The notes beneath the pieces were generated by a model. It worked only from the letters and a program-made list of their open reading frames with translations, ran no database searches and had not been told where the DNA came from. Positions 11,483 through 22,539 of a DNA stretch of 64,000 nt are shown piece by piece; the first letter of the stretch is position 1, and each line of letters begins with the position of its first letter. The translations under genes were made by a program, and so were the position numbers. Location of the stretch: assembly GCF_020283565.1 (NCBI RefSeq), contig NC_060059.1:3293501-3357500 (forward strand). Direction: 5' to 3'. The stretch comes from Trifolium pratense (Eukaryota > Streptophyta > Magnoliopsida > Fabales > Fabaceae).

Positions 11483-11668
11483 GGAGATATTCTTGTGTGG
11501 TCACGTGATCAAATAATTTGGATTTGGTCACACTAATAAAAGTAAAATAAGTATTTTAAAATATAATTAAATAATATTTTATTTTTAAATTATTAAATGA
11601 TTTTATATTGTTTTGTGAGTGTGATCAAATCCAAATTATTTGGTCACATGACCACATAAGAATTTCTC
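11483..11668. mobile_element. small palindromic MITE
   Basis: The left arm (TCTTGTGTGGTCACGTGATC and onward to about 11535) and the right arm (GGTCACATGACCACATAAGA back to about 11618) are about 45-bp inverted complements with few mismatches, around an AT-rich core. A target duplication could not be fixed, so superfamily is open. Confidence 0.6.
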
Positions 11669-12100
11669 TACAATCCAATTCAATCAAATGGCATTTAACA
11701 ATAGAATTTCAAAACGGAAACGGAAACCAAAACCACTAAGATCCAGAATTATACTCCTAGCTAAAAGCAACGGTAAGTGCAATAGCGCCTTGTTTGGACA
11801 GAATTGTTCCAATGGCAACGTTTTTGTTATTATTGCACTAGAGGTGTCTTGACTACGATTAGTTACATGCACACAGATAGGTACAGATACCACCAAATCT
11901 TACTATGGACACATAGATATAGTATGTTATGAGCTACACGAAGAGTTGCAAGTAGCAACCCACAAATACTACATCTGTGACTACTAGGGCGCCATATAAA
12001 CTATCTTTAATATTACAGACCTGCACATGCATTTTACATAACAGAAACTGCACATTGGAGGAGAGTCTGGATATGCTAGCATAATAGATATTATGTTGAC
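11669..12100. other. 3' flank of the MAF1 gene
   Basis: Region downstream of the MAF1 stop codon on the minus strand, probably including its 3' UTR. Nothing else recognised. Confidence 0.4.
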
Positions 12101-15100
12101 TCATATATCCATGTTAGAAAATATTTCTTCATCGTACCCATCGAGCATCTCGTCAAAAGAAAACCCATCAGCCAACAAGTTACTGCGACAAACAGCATTG
12201 TTCAAACAATGAATATAGATACAAACAAATCTAGTTCAAGATACTTGATGAAGATTATAAAATCTTCAACTCACCTAAAACAGCTCAAACGAAAAGTCAC
12301 AATCCGCTTAAGCTTTCTGTTGTAAAACAAGAAATTAAAGGACCAACTGCATAAAACAAAAATATGGTTATTAGGATGATCATCTATAATAGATATTGTG
12401 ATGGTAATTTTTTATTTTTTAAGTATATGTAGTGTAGCCAAAAAAAATAATTACATGGCTCCTCTATCTGGTAATGGATCTGCCTCAGAATCAGGTAAAT
12501 AACCATAAATTTCACAATCGGCTAAAGTCACCACCTACATCACAAAATAAAATATCACAAAAATGTCTCTCTGGATATTACTTCAATTGATATTCTAAAT
12601 GAAACTCACCTCATCAACGGCCTTGAACAAGGCATCCAGCAGAGAAATACCCTCAAAGGTTTCAACCCATTCCTGCAGTAGACAAGTCATCCAAAACCAG
12701 AGGTGCCTTAAAATCAGTGGCAAAACTAATCATTAGTATCAAGTAACCACATAATACAATTTTCGCACCAACAAAAGAATGACAGGCAGAATGCGATATG
12801 TATAATCTACTCTACATTACAGTTGATGTAAATAGAGGAATAAAAGGAACCACAGTGCTCTCTATCCAGCTAAGATGTTCATTCTGCGGGATGCAATATG
12901 CCTTTTCCAGTCCATGAGAATCTTAGATGCCTAAGGCCAGTTGTTCTTGTGTGTGACCAAACAACAGTGTAGTGTGTGACCAAACAACAGTGTGTAAACT
13001 GTTGGATTGAAATTGAAGTATTATTGAACAAACCTGGATGGTTACCAAACTGGCCAGATTGGGGTGGGGTGGGGTGGGGGTGTACATTTTTCTTATAAAT
13101 GTCATTTCAACTCTGGTTATTAATTTACAAATTGTTGAAAATTTTATATAGAACACTGAGAAAATTTCTGTGCAAATAAAGTTTTAGTTCTAATTATGTT
13201 TTAAATTATTAATATATTTGTTATTAAATATCAGATTTGTTAATTAAACAAATATTCCATGATCACACAGGAAACCGGAAACTACCATTCCCTCTCTTAA
13301 ATGAGCATATCCCTCTTTTGCTTTCCCTATATAGTTTTGGACAAATTAGACTTACCTTCCCCGAGGTCTTTTTAAACAACAAACAAAACACCCCTCTAGT
13401 TTACCCTAAGCACTTACCTCCCCTCACTTTATTACACCGTTTCACCAATGTTTAATAAAAAATCCCTAAAATTAAATTTTGTCCTCTTCACCACCGTTTA
13501 TTTTGATGGTATTTCTTGATGTATACTTGTAAAAGAGTTTTCACAAAGTTCCGTCGTCGCCATTGACGTTACTTAATGTGGAAGGACTCGGGACAAGGAA
13601 GGGAGAACAAAACTCACAAGTAGAATGTCTGTCAACCCAATCCTCAAACACTTGACAAATTGTACAGAGCTACTGATGAAAATCAACACAGACTTGGCAA
13701 ATCACTAGCAAAATAGCACATAGATGAACTTACAAGGGAGGGACGCTAACAACTCCCAACCATCACCTGTCCTACTTTGAGGCCTTACTCAAGACAAAAT
13801 CCTTCAGTCCATCAATAACTTGACCGAAACAGGTCAGCTAACAAAGCAACACATTCAGGGAACAGCCCAAGTGATAATCAATCTTGCTGTGCGCAAATTT
13901 CAAGTTAGAGTGCCAAATATTTCTCCGTGTGCATGAAAGTGGGGATTAATGGTGTTAATTATTATACATAAGATCCCATTTTTACTATAAAAAAGATCAG
14001 CATTTAGTATCTAGTATCACATGAACATTATTATACTACTACATAAGATCCCATTTTTCAAAATTTATTTTCTCCTTTTTTCCTTCCTTACTATAACCTT
14101 ATAATTTCAACACTTATCAATGTGGTACCTTCCTCAATAAGCTACCTATACAATCACTATTTCTCTATCTCATTGCTTTCATACAATGGCTGCCTCTAAT
14201 TTGGGCCTGTGTCATCCTTCTCTAGTCCAAAAAACCCACCAAGTGACTAAGGTGTGGTATGATGTTTCCCAAATAATGCAAGTTCAACCTCCATCATGTG
14301 AGGAAGCGTGTGTGCACTTCATTGGTGCTGTAGCCTCCCACTGTCTTTCCTTTTTGTCTCTATCAAATTCGACTTTTCTTAATTCCCCAGGTTCATCCAC
14401 TTCCCAAGCTGTTTGGCTCCCTTGGGCTGTGCTTTGCCATGTTTGGTTTGGACTCCGTCAAATCAAGTGTGTATTTGTTGAGTTTTCTTTTCTTTTTTTC
14501 AGTTGGCTCGGGTGTTTCTTTGTTCTTCCATTTTGCATGTTTAGTATGGAATCGTACCACTCTACTCTATCCTCTGTCATGCAACACTCCAACGAGCTCT
14601 TCAGCCTGATGATGATTCAAGCGATCTTCTTAACCCTCCAACAACATTAGCAACTCGTCCCTTTAATATATCTAGAATCCCTGGGCTGCCTTTATGTTAA
14701 TTTGTAGAGTCTCACAGTATCATTATTGTGTATTAGAATGTTTTGAAGTACATAGATGATTTCTTGATGTCTCCTTATATGTACTTATTTGTATCATGGT
14801 ATTATGCACTTTATGATATTTTCCTTACTCCTTTTGTACCTCCTAAACCCTAGGACTTCTAAGAAAACAATGTCATTGCCAAACATGCCTAGGACTCTAA
14901 GAGGTAATACAAAATATGGAAATCTTGTATAAATAACACCCACAAAAATTAACCCAAGCATGTTATTCCCTAAGATCCAAGATGCTTATAAGATTTCTGC
15001 ACATCAAACACTTGGAAATACTTCAAAGAAATCTTAAGACAACAAATAGACAATATTAAATAGTAGCACCTTTGAGGCTTCAAACATGTAGGCGTCAAAA

Positions 15101-16563
15101 AATTGCTTAAAACTGTCCCATGATTCCTCTGTGAAAAACTGGTGAGCTTTAACTGCACTAAAAACCATTATACGCGTATGGTATTATAGAAAAAATAAAA
15201 GGAAAGACACAACAACAGAACACAAAGTAAAAGCAAAATTGTTAAGCCACTTAATTAACCACTGTAAGACTTGGGAAATGGAGAGACTTGAACTCTCAGC
15301 TTCAAGAGCAACAGTTTTTAACTGTCTGTCAAGCCTTTTTGACAACACTCCCAGTGAAATAAAGAAGGATTATATAGCGGGATGCCATGTCGCCGTCTAA
15401 GCTGACAATAGCATTACCCATAATCCTTCTTTTTAAGGTTTTATTATATGAACAATCTTTGATACATCATAAGATACTGAGGTACCTGAAGTCATAATCT
15501 GGATACATGTGATAGAGGGCAAGAACTAGGTAAACCAATGTCTTCCGGCTGGAAAGAACATAATAATTATAACATGCGAAAAAATTCTCGGTGATAATTT
15601 TCTCTTTGCTAAACCTATTTAGGTAGTACACGATGGCTACCTGGTTCTGGCTGATAAGGATTCAACCGGTGAGGGAGAATCATTGTCAGATGATTTTCCA
15701 AGATAGTCAAGAATCTGAAATTTAAGAAGTTCAATAAATATTTCATAAATTGACAAAAACAAAAAAACTATATAACTTGAGGTGCCAAAGGCATGTCATA
15801 TGACATTAACAGATAAACAGCTAAGTTTAAAACATGGTGAAAAAAATCCTTGGTGTATGTTTGGTTCCACTTTTGGAGGCGTCAGAATTGATTCTAGATG
15901 TGTAGTATTGATTTTGACATGTTTGTTTCTTTAAAGTATAATTTATTTTGCTTCCAGAATTGAATTGATTTATTTGAAGCTATAAATTGTAACTTTTAAT
16001 TCTAAAATTGACTTTTACATTCAATTTAATTGTTCCAACCCAGTTTTATATGAATGTATACACACATAAATCACTTTACTTTCAAGTCAATTTTTGCCAT
16101 AATCAACTCACTCAAAGTCAATTTTACTCACGGCAGAACCAAACATATGCCAATTAACAATATCCTTAATTATACTTTTTAACACTTGCTAAATTTGTGG
16201 GGATGCAAAATTTGGCTTACCTCATTACTCAAACTGACAGAGAGTTTTTTATCTGCCCCAGAATGTTTACCTATAGAAAAACCATTAATATTTGTTATTC
16301 ACAACCCCCAAATCAAAACCAAATCCAAAAACAATTAATTCCATTTATGTGACCAATTAATCCTTACAACTATAAGCTTCGAGACATCCTTTGATAGTAC
16401 GTTCTCCCAAATTCAAATTATCCAAGAAATCGTTAAGCCTGGAAACAATTTTTACCGGAATCTTATCATGTACACAAATTATGCAACAAAATCACACAGT
16501 TCAATTTAGATTCGTTCGAAATTACAATTACCGGTCGAGAGGAGCACACTCTAGGAACTTCAT
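12101..16563 (-). CDS. MAF1: MAF1, repressor of RNA polymerase III transcription
   Basis: Ten coding exons on the minus strand: 16563-16532, 16438-16368, 16270-16221, 15714-15641, 15548-15486, 15157-15070, 12672-12610, 12534-12455, 12346-12275, 12182-12101. They join in phase to 675 bases, 224 residues, the length I recall for Arabidopsis MAF1. Recognisable blocks: the start MKFLE, box A with LNLGERTIKGCLEAYSCK, box B with RKTLVYLVLALYHMYPDYDF and AVKAHQFFTEESWDSFKQ, and box C with WSFNFLFYNRKLKRIV, ending in an acidic tail (DEMLDGYDEEIFSNMDI). MAF1 binds the Pol III clamp and blocks TFIIIB recruitment under stress; TOR-linked kinases phosphorylate it. All introns are GT-AG. Intron 6 is 2.4 kb and holds an unexplained open frame. 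A 5'-leader intron with a donor near 16715 is possible. The identification is firm. Confidence 0.93.
12950..12995. repeat. short tandem repeat in MAF1 intron 6
   Basis: GTGTGTGACCAAACAACAGTG occurs twice in direct succession (about 12950 and 12971). Confidence 0.8.
13061..13080 (+). other. potential G-quadruplex in MAF1 intron 6
   Basis: Four consecutive runs of at least four G separated by single T (GGGGT three times, then GGGGG). A classic G4-forming pattern on the plus strand, which is the template strand of MAF1. Confidence 0.6.
14186..14650 (+). CDS. unrecognised open frame inside MAF1 intron 6, doubtful
   Basis: A 154-codon frame antisense to MAF1, starting MAASNLGLCHPS after a pyrimidine-rich leader-like stretch (14060-14185). 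The start is gene-like (ATGGCTGCC context). The second half turns hydrophobic and low in charge, as untranslated or intronic sequence often does. A possible acceptor (TTCCCCAG) lies near 14391, so only the first part might be an exon. I recognise no domain. It could be a captured or pseudogenised gene fragment, a species-specific gene, or chance. Confidence 0.25.
   Translation: MAASNLGLCHPSLVQKTHQVTKVWYDVSQIMQVQPPSCEEACVHFIGAVASHCLSFLSLSNSTFLNSPGSSTSQAVWLPWAVLCHVWFGLRQIKCVFVEFSFLFFSWLGCFFVLPFCMFSMESYHSTLSSVMQHSNELFSLMMIQAIFLTLQQH
15272..15353 (-). other. tRNA-like sequence in MAF1 intron 5
   Basis: Read on the minus strand, 82 bases fold roughly as a tRNA with a long variable region: an acceptor pairing TGGGAGT / TTTCCCA with wobbles, an anticodon-like stem GACAG/CTGTT with a TTAAAAA loop, and a perfect T-arm GAGAG-TTCAAGT-CTCTC. 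The D-arm and A-box are poor and no T-run terminator follows. Most likely a decayed tRNA or tRNA-derived element rather than a working gene. Confidence 0.3.
15850..16153. mobile_element. MITE in MAF1 intron 3
   Basis: Inverted ends TTGGTGTATGTTTGGTTC (left) and GAACCAAACATATGCCAA (right), each followed inward by related AATTGA-rich sequence that also pairs. About 300 bp, non-coding. No clear TSD. It sits between exon 3 (16221-16270) and exon 4 (15641-15714). Confidence 0.6.
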
Positions 16564-17027
16564 GATGAACTATGTTCCAATGATTTGAATTTCACAACGA
16601 TTAATCGAAGCTAAAACAAAATTAGAAAGTTATACAAGAGATTACGAAGTCAAAGCATGTTAAAATTGAGAGAAATTAAAGGAAAATTAGAAATATGAGA
16701 AAATGATTGAAGTACCGGAGAGGAAGAAGACGATAATGGATTGAAAAGATCGCACGCAAATTTGATTTGAGATGTTAGGGTTTGAAAATTTGGGGGAAAT
16801 AAAAGGGTTTCGAAGCGGTGAAAATGGAATATTCCGATTTTTGAGTTAGAGATTAGATCGATATACGTGGATGAGAGAGAAGACCTTAGCATATTCTAGC
16901 ATCATTTTCTTTTGGCAAAAAAAATACTAAAGAAAAACAATTTAACAATTTAGTTTTTTAACTAGTAATTTAAAGTTTGACCACAAAATAAATAAATAAA
17001 TAAAGTTTTGCAAGAAATATTTTACCG
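16564..17027. other. upstream region of MAF1
   Basis: 5' leader and promoter side of the minus-strand MAF1 gene. A splice donor (CCG|GTACTT, minus strand, near 16715) and a possible acceptor just before the ATG suggest a leader intron. A run of TAAA repeats lies near 16987-17002. Confidence 0.4.
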
Positions 17028-17559
17028 TAGATTGAAGACTTAATTAATAAAATGGTCCCTTAAAGATATTTTTTGTTTCAGATTGGTCTCTTAAAGAAAA
17101 AAAGGTTCAAATAGGTCCCTTAGGGTCTGTTTGGTTCAAAAGAGTAGAAGGGGAGGGGAGGGATTTTTATAGAGGGGAGGGGAGGGAAGGGGAGGGGAGG
17201 GAAAAAATTTAATTGCAGATGTGTTTGGTTCAAAAGAGGGAAGGGGAGGGGGAGGAGAGAGATTTTAATTGAAAATATGTTTGGTTCACGAGGGGATGGG
17301 AGGGATGATATAATTAAATTACTTTTTTATCCTTATAATTTATAAGAATTTCATAATTTTAAAATTATTCACTTTATAAATATTTAAATATAAGAACTCA
17401 ATAGACTCGAAACTCCACAAATGTAATTATTTGTTGATGTTAATTTTTTTTATCTTGATGGTTGATTGAATCTAATAAATAATTTATAAAAATTAAACTG
17501 CACACAAAAATTTAAAATTTAATCTTATAAAAAAAGTTATATATATATATATATATATA

Positions 17560-19256
17560 GGGAGCACTTCAAGTGAGAGGAGTGTTTTATTGTGAGAGAT
17601 GAGAGGAACAAATATAGACCCTTAGATCTAAATAAATGGATGAGATTAAAATACACCCTTTCCTATTCACGTGCACCCCTTCATCTTTCTTTTTTCCATC
17701 TTTTGGAAACTGCACCCCTTCATATTTCTCAGTGCCTTTGTTCTACATCTTCAACAATTTCTTTTTACACAGCAACATCAAATCCCTCTTTATCCAATCA
17801 AATCGATAAACAAATTGATCATAATAACAATAATTTGATTGTTCTTAATTAAATATAAAAAAGGATTGATTTTGGGGTACCTGAATTATTCACGATTGGT
17901 TTATTCTGTTGTGGTGTGGTGCATCCATGGCAAACCGATAATTCTCACATGTTTGTTCTTCTAATGTTCACAACTACTTAATAAAATTAGTGATTTTATT
18001 TTTATTCTGAAAACAAAAACAAAATTATGACATTCAGTTATAAGAACTTTCAGGGCCCGTTTGGTGCGCAGGATAGCATAGTGACAGGATAGGATATAAA
18101 ACAGGATAAGGATAGGATATGATAACAACAGGATAACAGTTATACTCAGTTATCATATCCTATGTTTGGTGCACACATGATAACAAATATGATAACTATT
18201 ATATTTTGTTTTTAATATATATTTGTTCATAATAATATGATAAGATATATAACATATTTAATTGACAAAATTACTTTTGTAAAACAATTGTTATTTTTTT
18301 AAAATTATTTTGTAATACTTTGAATGTTATAAATAAAAAATATAAATAAGTAATCAAATAACTTTATATAATTTAAAATAAAAATCATGAGAAAATAATC
18401 AAGTTTAATTTTTTATATGAATCATGATCAAATAAATAACTCAATAATATATACATGTTAGATAAGCCAAATAAATATATGATATATCTCATACGTAAAT
18501 AATAAAATTACTATTGCAAAAGAATTATATTTAATTTTTTATAAAATTTAAATTAATATCCCTATTTGTCAATTTTTTAATAATCATTTTACTTTAAAAT
18601 ATTGTAATTTTAGTAAAATTTTGATTTTTTAGAATATATAAATTACAAAATTACCCCTGTAAGAAAATCACATATATATTTAAAAATTAATTATTTTATT
18701 ATTTATATTTTATTGATTTTATTTTATGTATTTTAAAATATATTTTATAAAATAAACCAGTAATTTTTTTTCTTCTTATCATATCCTGCTGGTAACCCAG
18801 CTCAAATTCAGGATAAGAATTATAACTAGAGAGACAGGATAGGATAAGCTTCAGGATTAACTTATCATATCATGTTGTATCACAAAACACTAGATTGCGA
18901 TAGGATATGATACAATTATCCTATCCTGTCTCTTATCCTGTGCACCAAACGGGCCCTCATTTGATTTTGAGAAGCATAGCTAGAACAACAACATGCATGA
19001 AGTATGAATTCGAGAAGCAAGGGCTCAGAAAAAGAAAAAAAAAGAAAGAAAAAAAACTACTTAACAGATCCAAGAAAGTGGAGAAAGGGGTGAAGGAGAA
19101 AAGTGCGGTACAGGATAAACGGAAGACAAAGAGTGATGCAGTGTATATTAGTTAAGTGAAGCTCATTTAATCAAGACCGTTGGTTTTGATCGGATGGTTT
19201 ATATTTGTTCCTCTCATCTCTCACAATAAAACACTCCTCTCACTTGAAGTGCTCCC
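17560..19256. mobile_element. TIR element nested third level, inserted in (TA)n
   Basis: Perfect inverted ends of about 57 bp starting GGGAGCACTTCAAGTGAGAG and ending with the complement CTCTCACTTGAAGTGCTCCC, sitting between runs of TA (17539-17559 and 19257-19280). Because the target is a TA repeat, the TSD length cannot be told. I cannot assign a superfamily. No transposase seen. Confidence 0.75.
18053..18956. mobile_element. innermost MITE, GGGCCCGTTTGGTG ends
   Basis: Starts GGGCCCGTTTGGTGCGCAGG and ends CCTGTGCACCAAACGGGCCC, with TCA on both sides (18050-18052 and 18957-18959). Subterminal zones repeat AGGATA / TATCCT words. A 3-bp TSD and GGG...CCC ends fit the PIF/Harbinger group, although the TSD is usually TTA or TAA. 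904 bp, AT-rich, non-coding. Confidence 0.75.
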
Positions 19257-20093
19257 TATATATATATATATATATATATACCTTTAACGTAATAGGCAAA
19301 AGGCAAAAAGTTATATAAAACAAATTAATCACATGCAACAAAATATAAACGTAGGCAAAACAATTATATAATAAAATTGTATATTCGATGCAACAGGTTG
19401 AAAATTGTGTAGAAATAATAAATATCAACGAATCAAAAAAAAAATGAAAACAAATTATATATGTCTGTGTGAGTGAATAATAATTAACGTAAGCAAAAAC
19501 CTAAACAAATAGCAAGTTCTCTTTTTATAATAAAAAAGTAGCAAGTTTTTTTTTACACAAAAAAATAGCAAGTTAGCAACATTAAAAATGCAAGTAAGGA
19601 TGATTTTGGTATTTAAAAATAAATATAAGGATAATTATGTCAACATAATTAAAATTGTAATAACATTTAATGCCTCTCCTCCCCTCCCCTCCAAATCCCC
19701 CCAATTTGGGGGGAAACAAAAAGTGGTCTAAAATGTGTTTTGAATCCCTCCCCTCCCCTCACCACCCCTCCTAAAAAATTGAACCAAACATAAAAAATTG
19801 AAAATATCACTTCACCTCCCCTCCCCTCCCCTCCCCTCCAAAACCCCCGAACCAAACAGACCCTTAAAGAAAAAAAAGTCCGAATAGGTCCCTTAAAGAC
19901 ATTTCCGTTAATCAGTTTGGTCCTATTTAGACCTCTTTTTAGGGACCAAACTGATTAACGGAGATGTCTTTAAGGGACCTATTCGGACTTTTTTTCTTTA
20001 AGGGACTTATTTGGACCTTTTTTTCTTTAAGGGACCAATCTGAAACCAAAAATGTCTTTAAGAGACCATTTTACTAATTAAGCCTAGATTGAA

Positions 20094-20234
20094 TTTGGGT
20101 TCTTTAAACGATTTTTTGAGTTTAATATTAATGATTATAAAGTTAGAAATACGTTAAGAATACACATAAATACAAAGAACATTTCTACGATTATTTATGA
20201 AATTGAGAAATGTTTAATTTGGTGATAGTGGCTA
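20094..20234. other. AT-rich spacer
   Basis: Sequence after the outer MITE's TSD. Nothing recognised. Confidence 0.4.
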
Positions 20235-20407
20235 TTAATTTGGTTTAGTGGTAGAGCAGGGTGCAAAATTGGTTATCTGTATTTTAATTGGTGTAACGAG
20301 CCTTTGTATTGTTTACAAAGTATTTGAGGCTTTTTGCCCTATTGTATTGTAAGGATTGAGTACTCCTTGTACTCCTTATTAATACAATTTTTGCTTATAA
20401 AAAAAAA
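20235..20407 (+). mobile_element. 3' tail of a LINE-type retrotransposon
   Basis: Ends in 'gattgagtactccttgtactccttattaatacaatttttgc' style sequence followed by a poly(A) run at 20399-20407. This resembles 3' UTR tails of plant LINEs as I remember them. No coding part is left. Confidence 0.4.
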
Positions 20408-21779
20408 CAGAATAAGTAATTTGTTATTAAAAATAACCCATACAAACTTATTTAGGTTGGTCTGGTGATATTAGTTTGGGATCTAAGAGTATTTTTCTCT
20501 TTAAGTTTCATATTCGATTTCTCTCTAGTGTCAATTTGGGTTGACTAATTTAGTTTCTTAAAAAAATATTCCACACACAAAAGCAAAGAAACATAAGAAT
20601 AATAAAATTCCTTAAAAAAAAATAAGAATAATAAAATCATACTGCCTCCGTCCCAAAATATAAAGCTACTTTGACTAAATGATACTATTCACTTATCTTG
20701 CTTTGACTATAAGAGTGAGTCTTGATGAATATTTTCAAAATATCAAGTTTTTATAATTTTTACTAATAGACAATTAAATATAATGATGATCAAAATTGTG
20801 CGTCTCAACACGGGTAGGCTTTAGGGTTACCTTAACGGGTTATCGCCCTATATACCTCGTAACTAAAAGACTAGTCACTGGTTCTGACTATGTGCAGTAG
20901 TCAAACTAGTTCTAGTTTTTATATTTTAGTACTGATGAAGTAAAATACTAGTAAAAATGACGTTTGACCAAAACACAAACATGCCAACTGCCAAGCGGCT
21001 TTGGAGGGCGTCACTTGGAAATTGATTATGGAAATGAGGTTGCAACCATAAGTGCGAGATTCAGAGGCGGTGGATCAGGTGGGAGGCAGACAACTATAAA
21101 TGGACTTGTAACAACAGTGGTTGGAGGGTTGAGACATTTTGTGATTTGGTAGCACACTACAAAAAGAATTACTATGCATGTTTAATGTACACAAAATTAA
21201 ATGAACACTAACGTGGATCCAATAAGAATGCATAATTATAAGAATTTTAACTTTGAGTGTAAATGTAAGAATTTTGACTTAAGTGTAATTAATCACTTAA
21301 AAGTAAAGGAAAATTTAAAAACTTTGCTGGTGAGGAGTTTGAGTAGTACCGTTAGATGTCATGAATTCGATTTTTAGCTCATTTATAGATAAAAATAAAT
21401 AAAACAGAAGAAAACATACAAAATAGATTAAGCAATGTGTGAAATAACGATCACCACATTACAATCAATGATAAGATCGATTGTGGATCCGTCACAAATA
21501 TAAAATGTTTTTGATAAGGACCTAGATTTAGTTCATGCAAAACCTTGATAAGCATCGGTAGCTCTCACTTCAATCAAAGATTTAATTTCCAATTTCATTC
21601 AAGGTCCCCATAAAATACTAGTACAAACAAATCTTACGTAAGCTTCAATCAAGAGGGCTAAAAAGTCGATGCCAATAAGGCCAAGGGCGCTTTAAGTTAT
21701 AGGAACAAGATACAAACTCGAAAGAAATTTAAACTAATTATAAAAAAAATAAAAAAATTAAACTAAACACCATTACGAA
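20408..21779. other. intergenic, single Stowaway-like end at about 20641
   Basis: CTGCCTCCGTCCCAAAATAT at 20642 looks like one end of a Stowaway-type MITE, but no matching right end was found. A 62-codon frame at 20964 has no recognisable domain. The rest is AT-rich without signal. Confidence 0.35.
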
Positions 21780-21991
21780 AAAATGCAGTTTTCCTGTGTC
21801 TAACTTATGAAAAAAATGTCTTATGTTATGGTGATTTTGTTTATAAAAAAATTTTGCTGCTAAAAAAAATATGTGTCTTATGTTATAATGATTTTATTAA
21901 TAAAAGATTATTGTTGTTACTAAAAAAATTCAATGGTATTGTTAGTTATGAAAAGTCGATACCAAAACTCATGTGTTCTCTTTATATATAA
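21780..21991 (-). mobile_element. Helitron 5' portion, truncated or split
   Basis: On the minus strand this matches the 5' part of the Helitron at 21992-22224 ('ttttggtatcgacttttcata' style, and repeated 'aagacacatatt'), ending at the point where that Helitron was inserted. It looks like an older relative interrupted near its own 5' end. Confidence 0.45.
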
Positions 21992-22224
21992 CTAGCGGGT
22001 CAGACAAACGTGTTCCGTGCCTGCTTGTGTCTAACTTATGCAAAACAAAAATATATGTATTATGTTATGGAGAGTTTGTTAATAAAATATATTTTTTTAT
22101 TACAAAGAGGGATTAAAGCCCGTTAATAAAAGATTTTTGTTGCTACTAAAAAAAATTAAGAGCATTGTTGGTATTATGAAAAGTCAACGCCAAAACTCAT
22201 GTATTCTCTTATATATAGTATAGA
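21992..22224 (-). mobile_element. short non-autonomous Helitron, 233 bp
   Basis: On the minus strand it starts A|TCTATACTATATATAAGAGA and ends CCCGCTAG|T. A degenerate hairpin around GGCACGGAACACG lies just upstream of the CTAG. The same ends occur at 32214-32396. No coding. Confidence 0.65.
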
Positions 22225-22539
22225 TAAAGACATAGATAACAAATTTTTTAACAAATTAAAAAGATTAGAGTTATAAACCAGTTACCCAAATATAAACCCG
22301 TGGAGTGTGTATTAGGTGGAGTGTATACCAGGTGGTGTCGATTTTTAGCTTTATCACCGGTGTTCCACTTATATACATCACATTTGTTTTGTAGTTTTGT
22401 TTTTCCGGCCTCTATTCGTCTTATGTAGAGACCGATTATTATTAATAATATATTGTCATTCAAAACAAAACTGATACCTGAATCAAAATACTTTCAATTT
22501 AAACAAATTTATTAAAGTTGAACTAAAATTTATCCATAT
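22225..22539. other. short spacer, nothing seen
   Basis: No clear feature between the Helitron and the LINE remnant, apart from a small repeated phrase (GGTGGAGTGTATACC type) near 22315-22335. Confidence 0.35.

Larger units (their letters stand above)
17123..19863. mobile_element. PIF/Harbinger-type MITE nested in the outer element
   Basis: Terminal inverted repeats GGGTCTGTTTGGTTC and GAACCAAACAGACCC, flanked by TTA at 17120-17122 and 19864-19866. The subterminal parts are strings of GGGGAGG (left) and CCTCCCC (right). A related shorter copy lies at 52582-53583, also flanked by TTA. Most of its length is a further nested element. Confidence 0.8.
17037..20084. mobile_element. outer palindromic MULE-type MITE, split by a nested insertion
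   Basis: The ends GACTTAATTAATAAAATGG and (rc) GGCTTAATTAGTAAAATGG are followed by long inverted arms of the 'ggtcccttaaaga' type. A perfect 9-bp target duplication TAGATTGAA lies at 17028-17036 and 20085-20093. Without the insertion at 17123-19863 the element is about 300 bp and almost a complete foldback. A 9-bp TSD is typical of the Mutator superfamily. Confidence 0.8.

Noticed and set aside
18907..19155. Lysine-rich open frame
   Set aside because: It runs out of the terminus of the innermost MITE into A/G-rich interior of the next element; no gene features.
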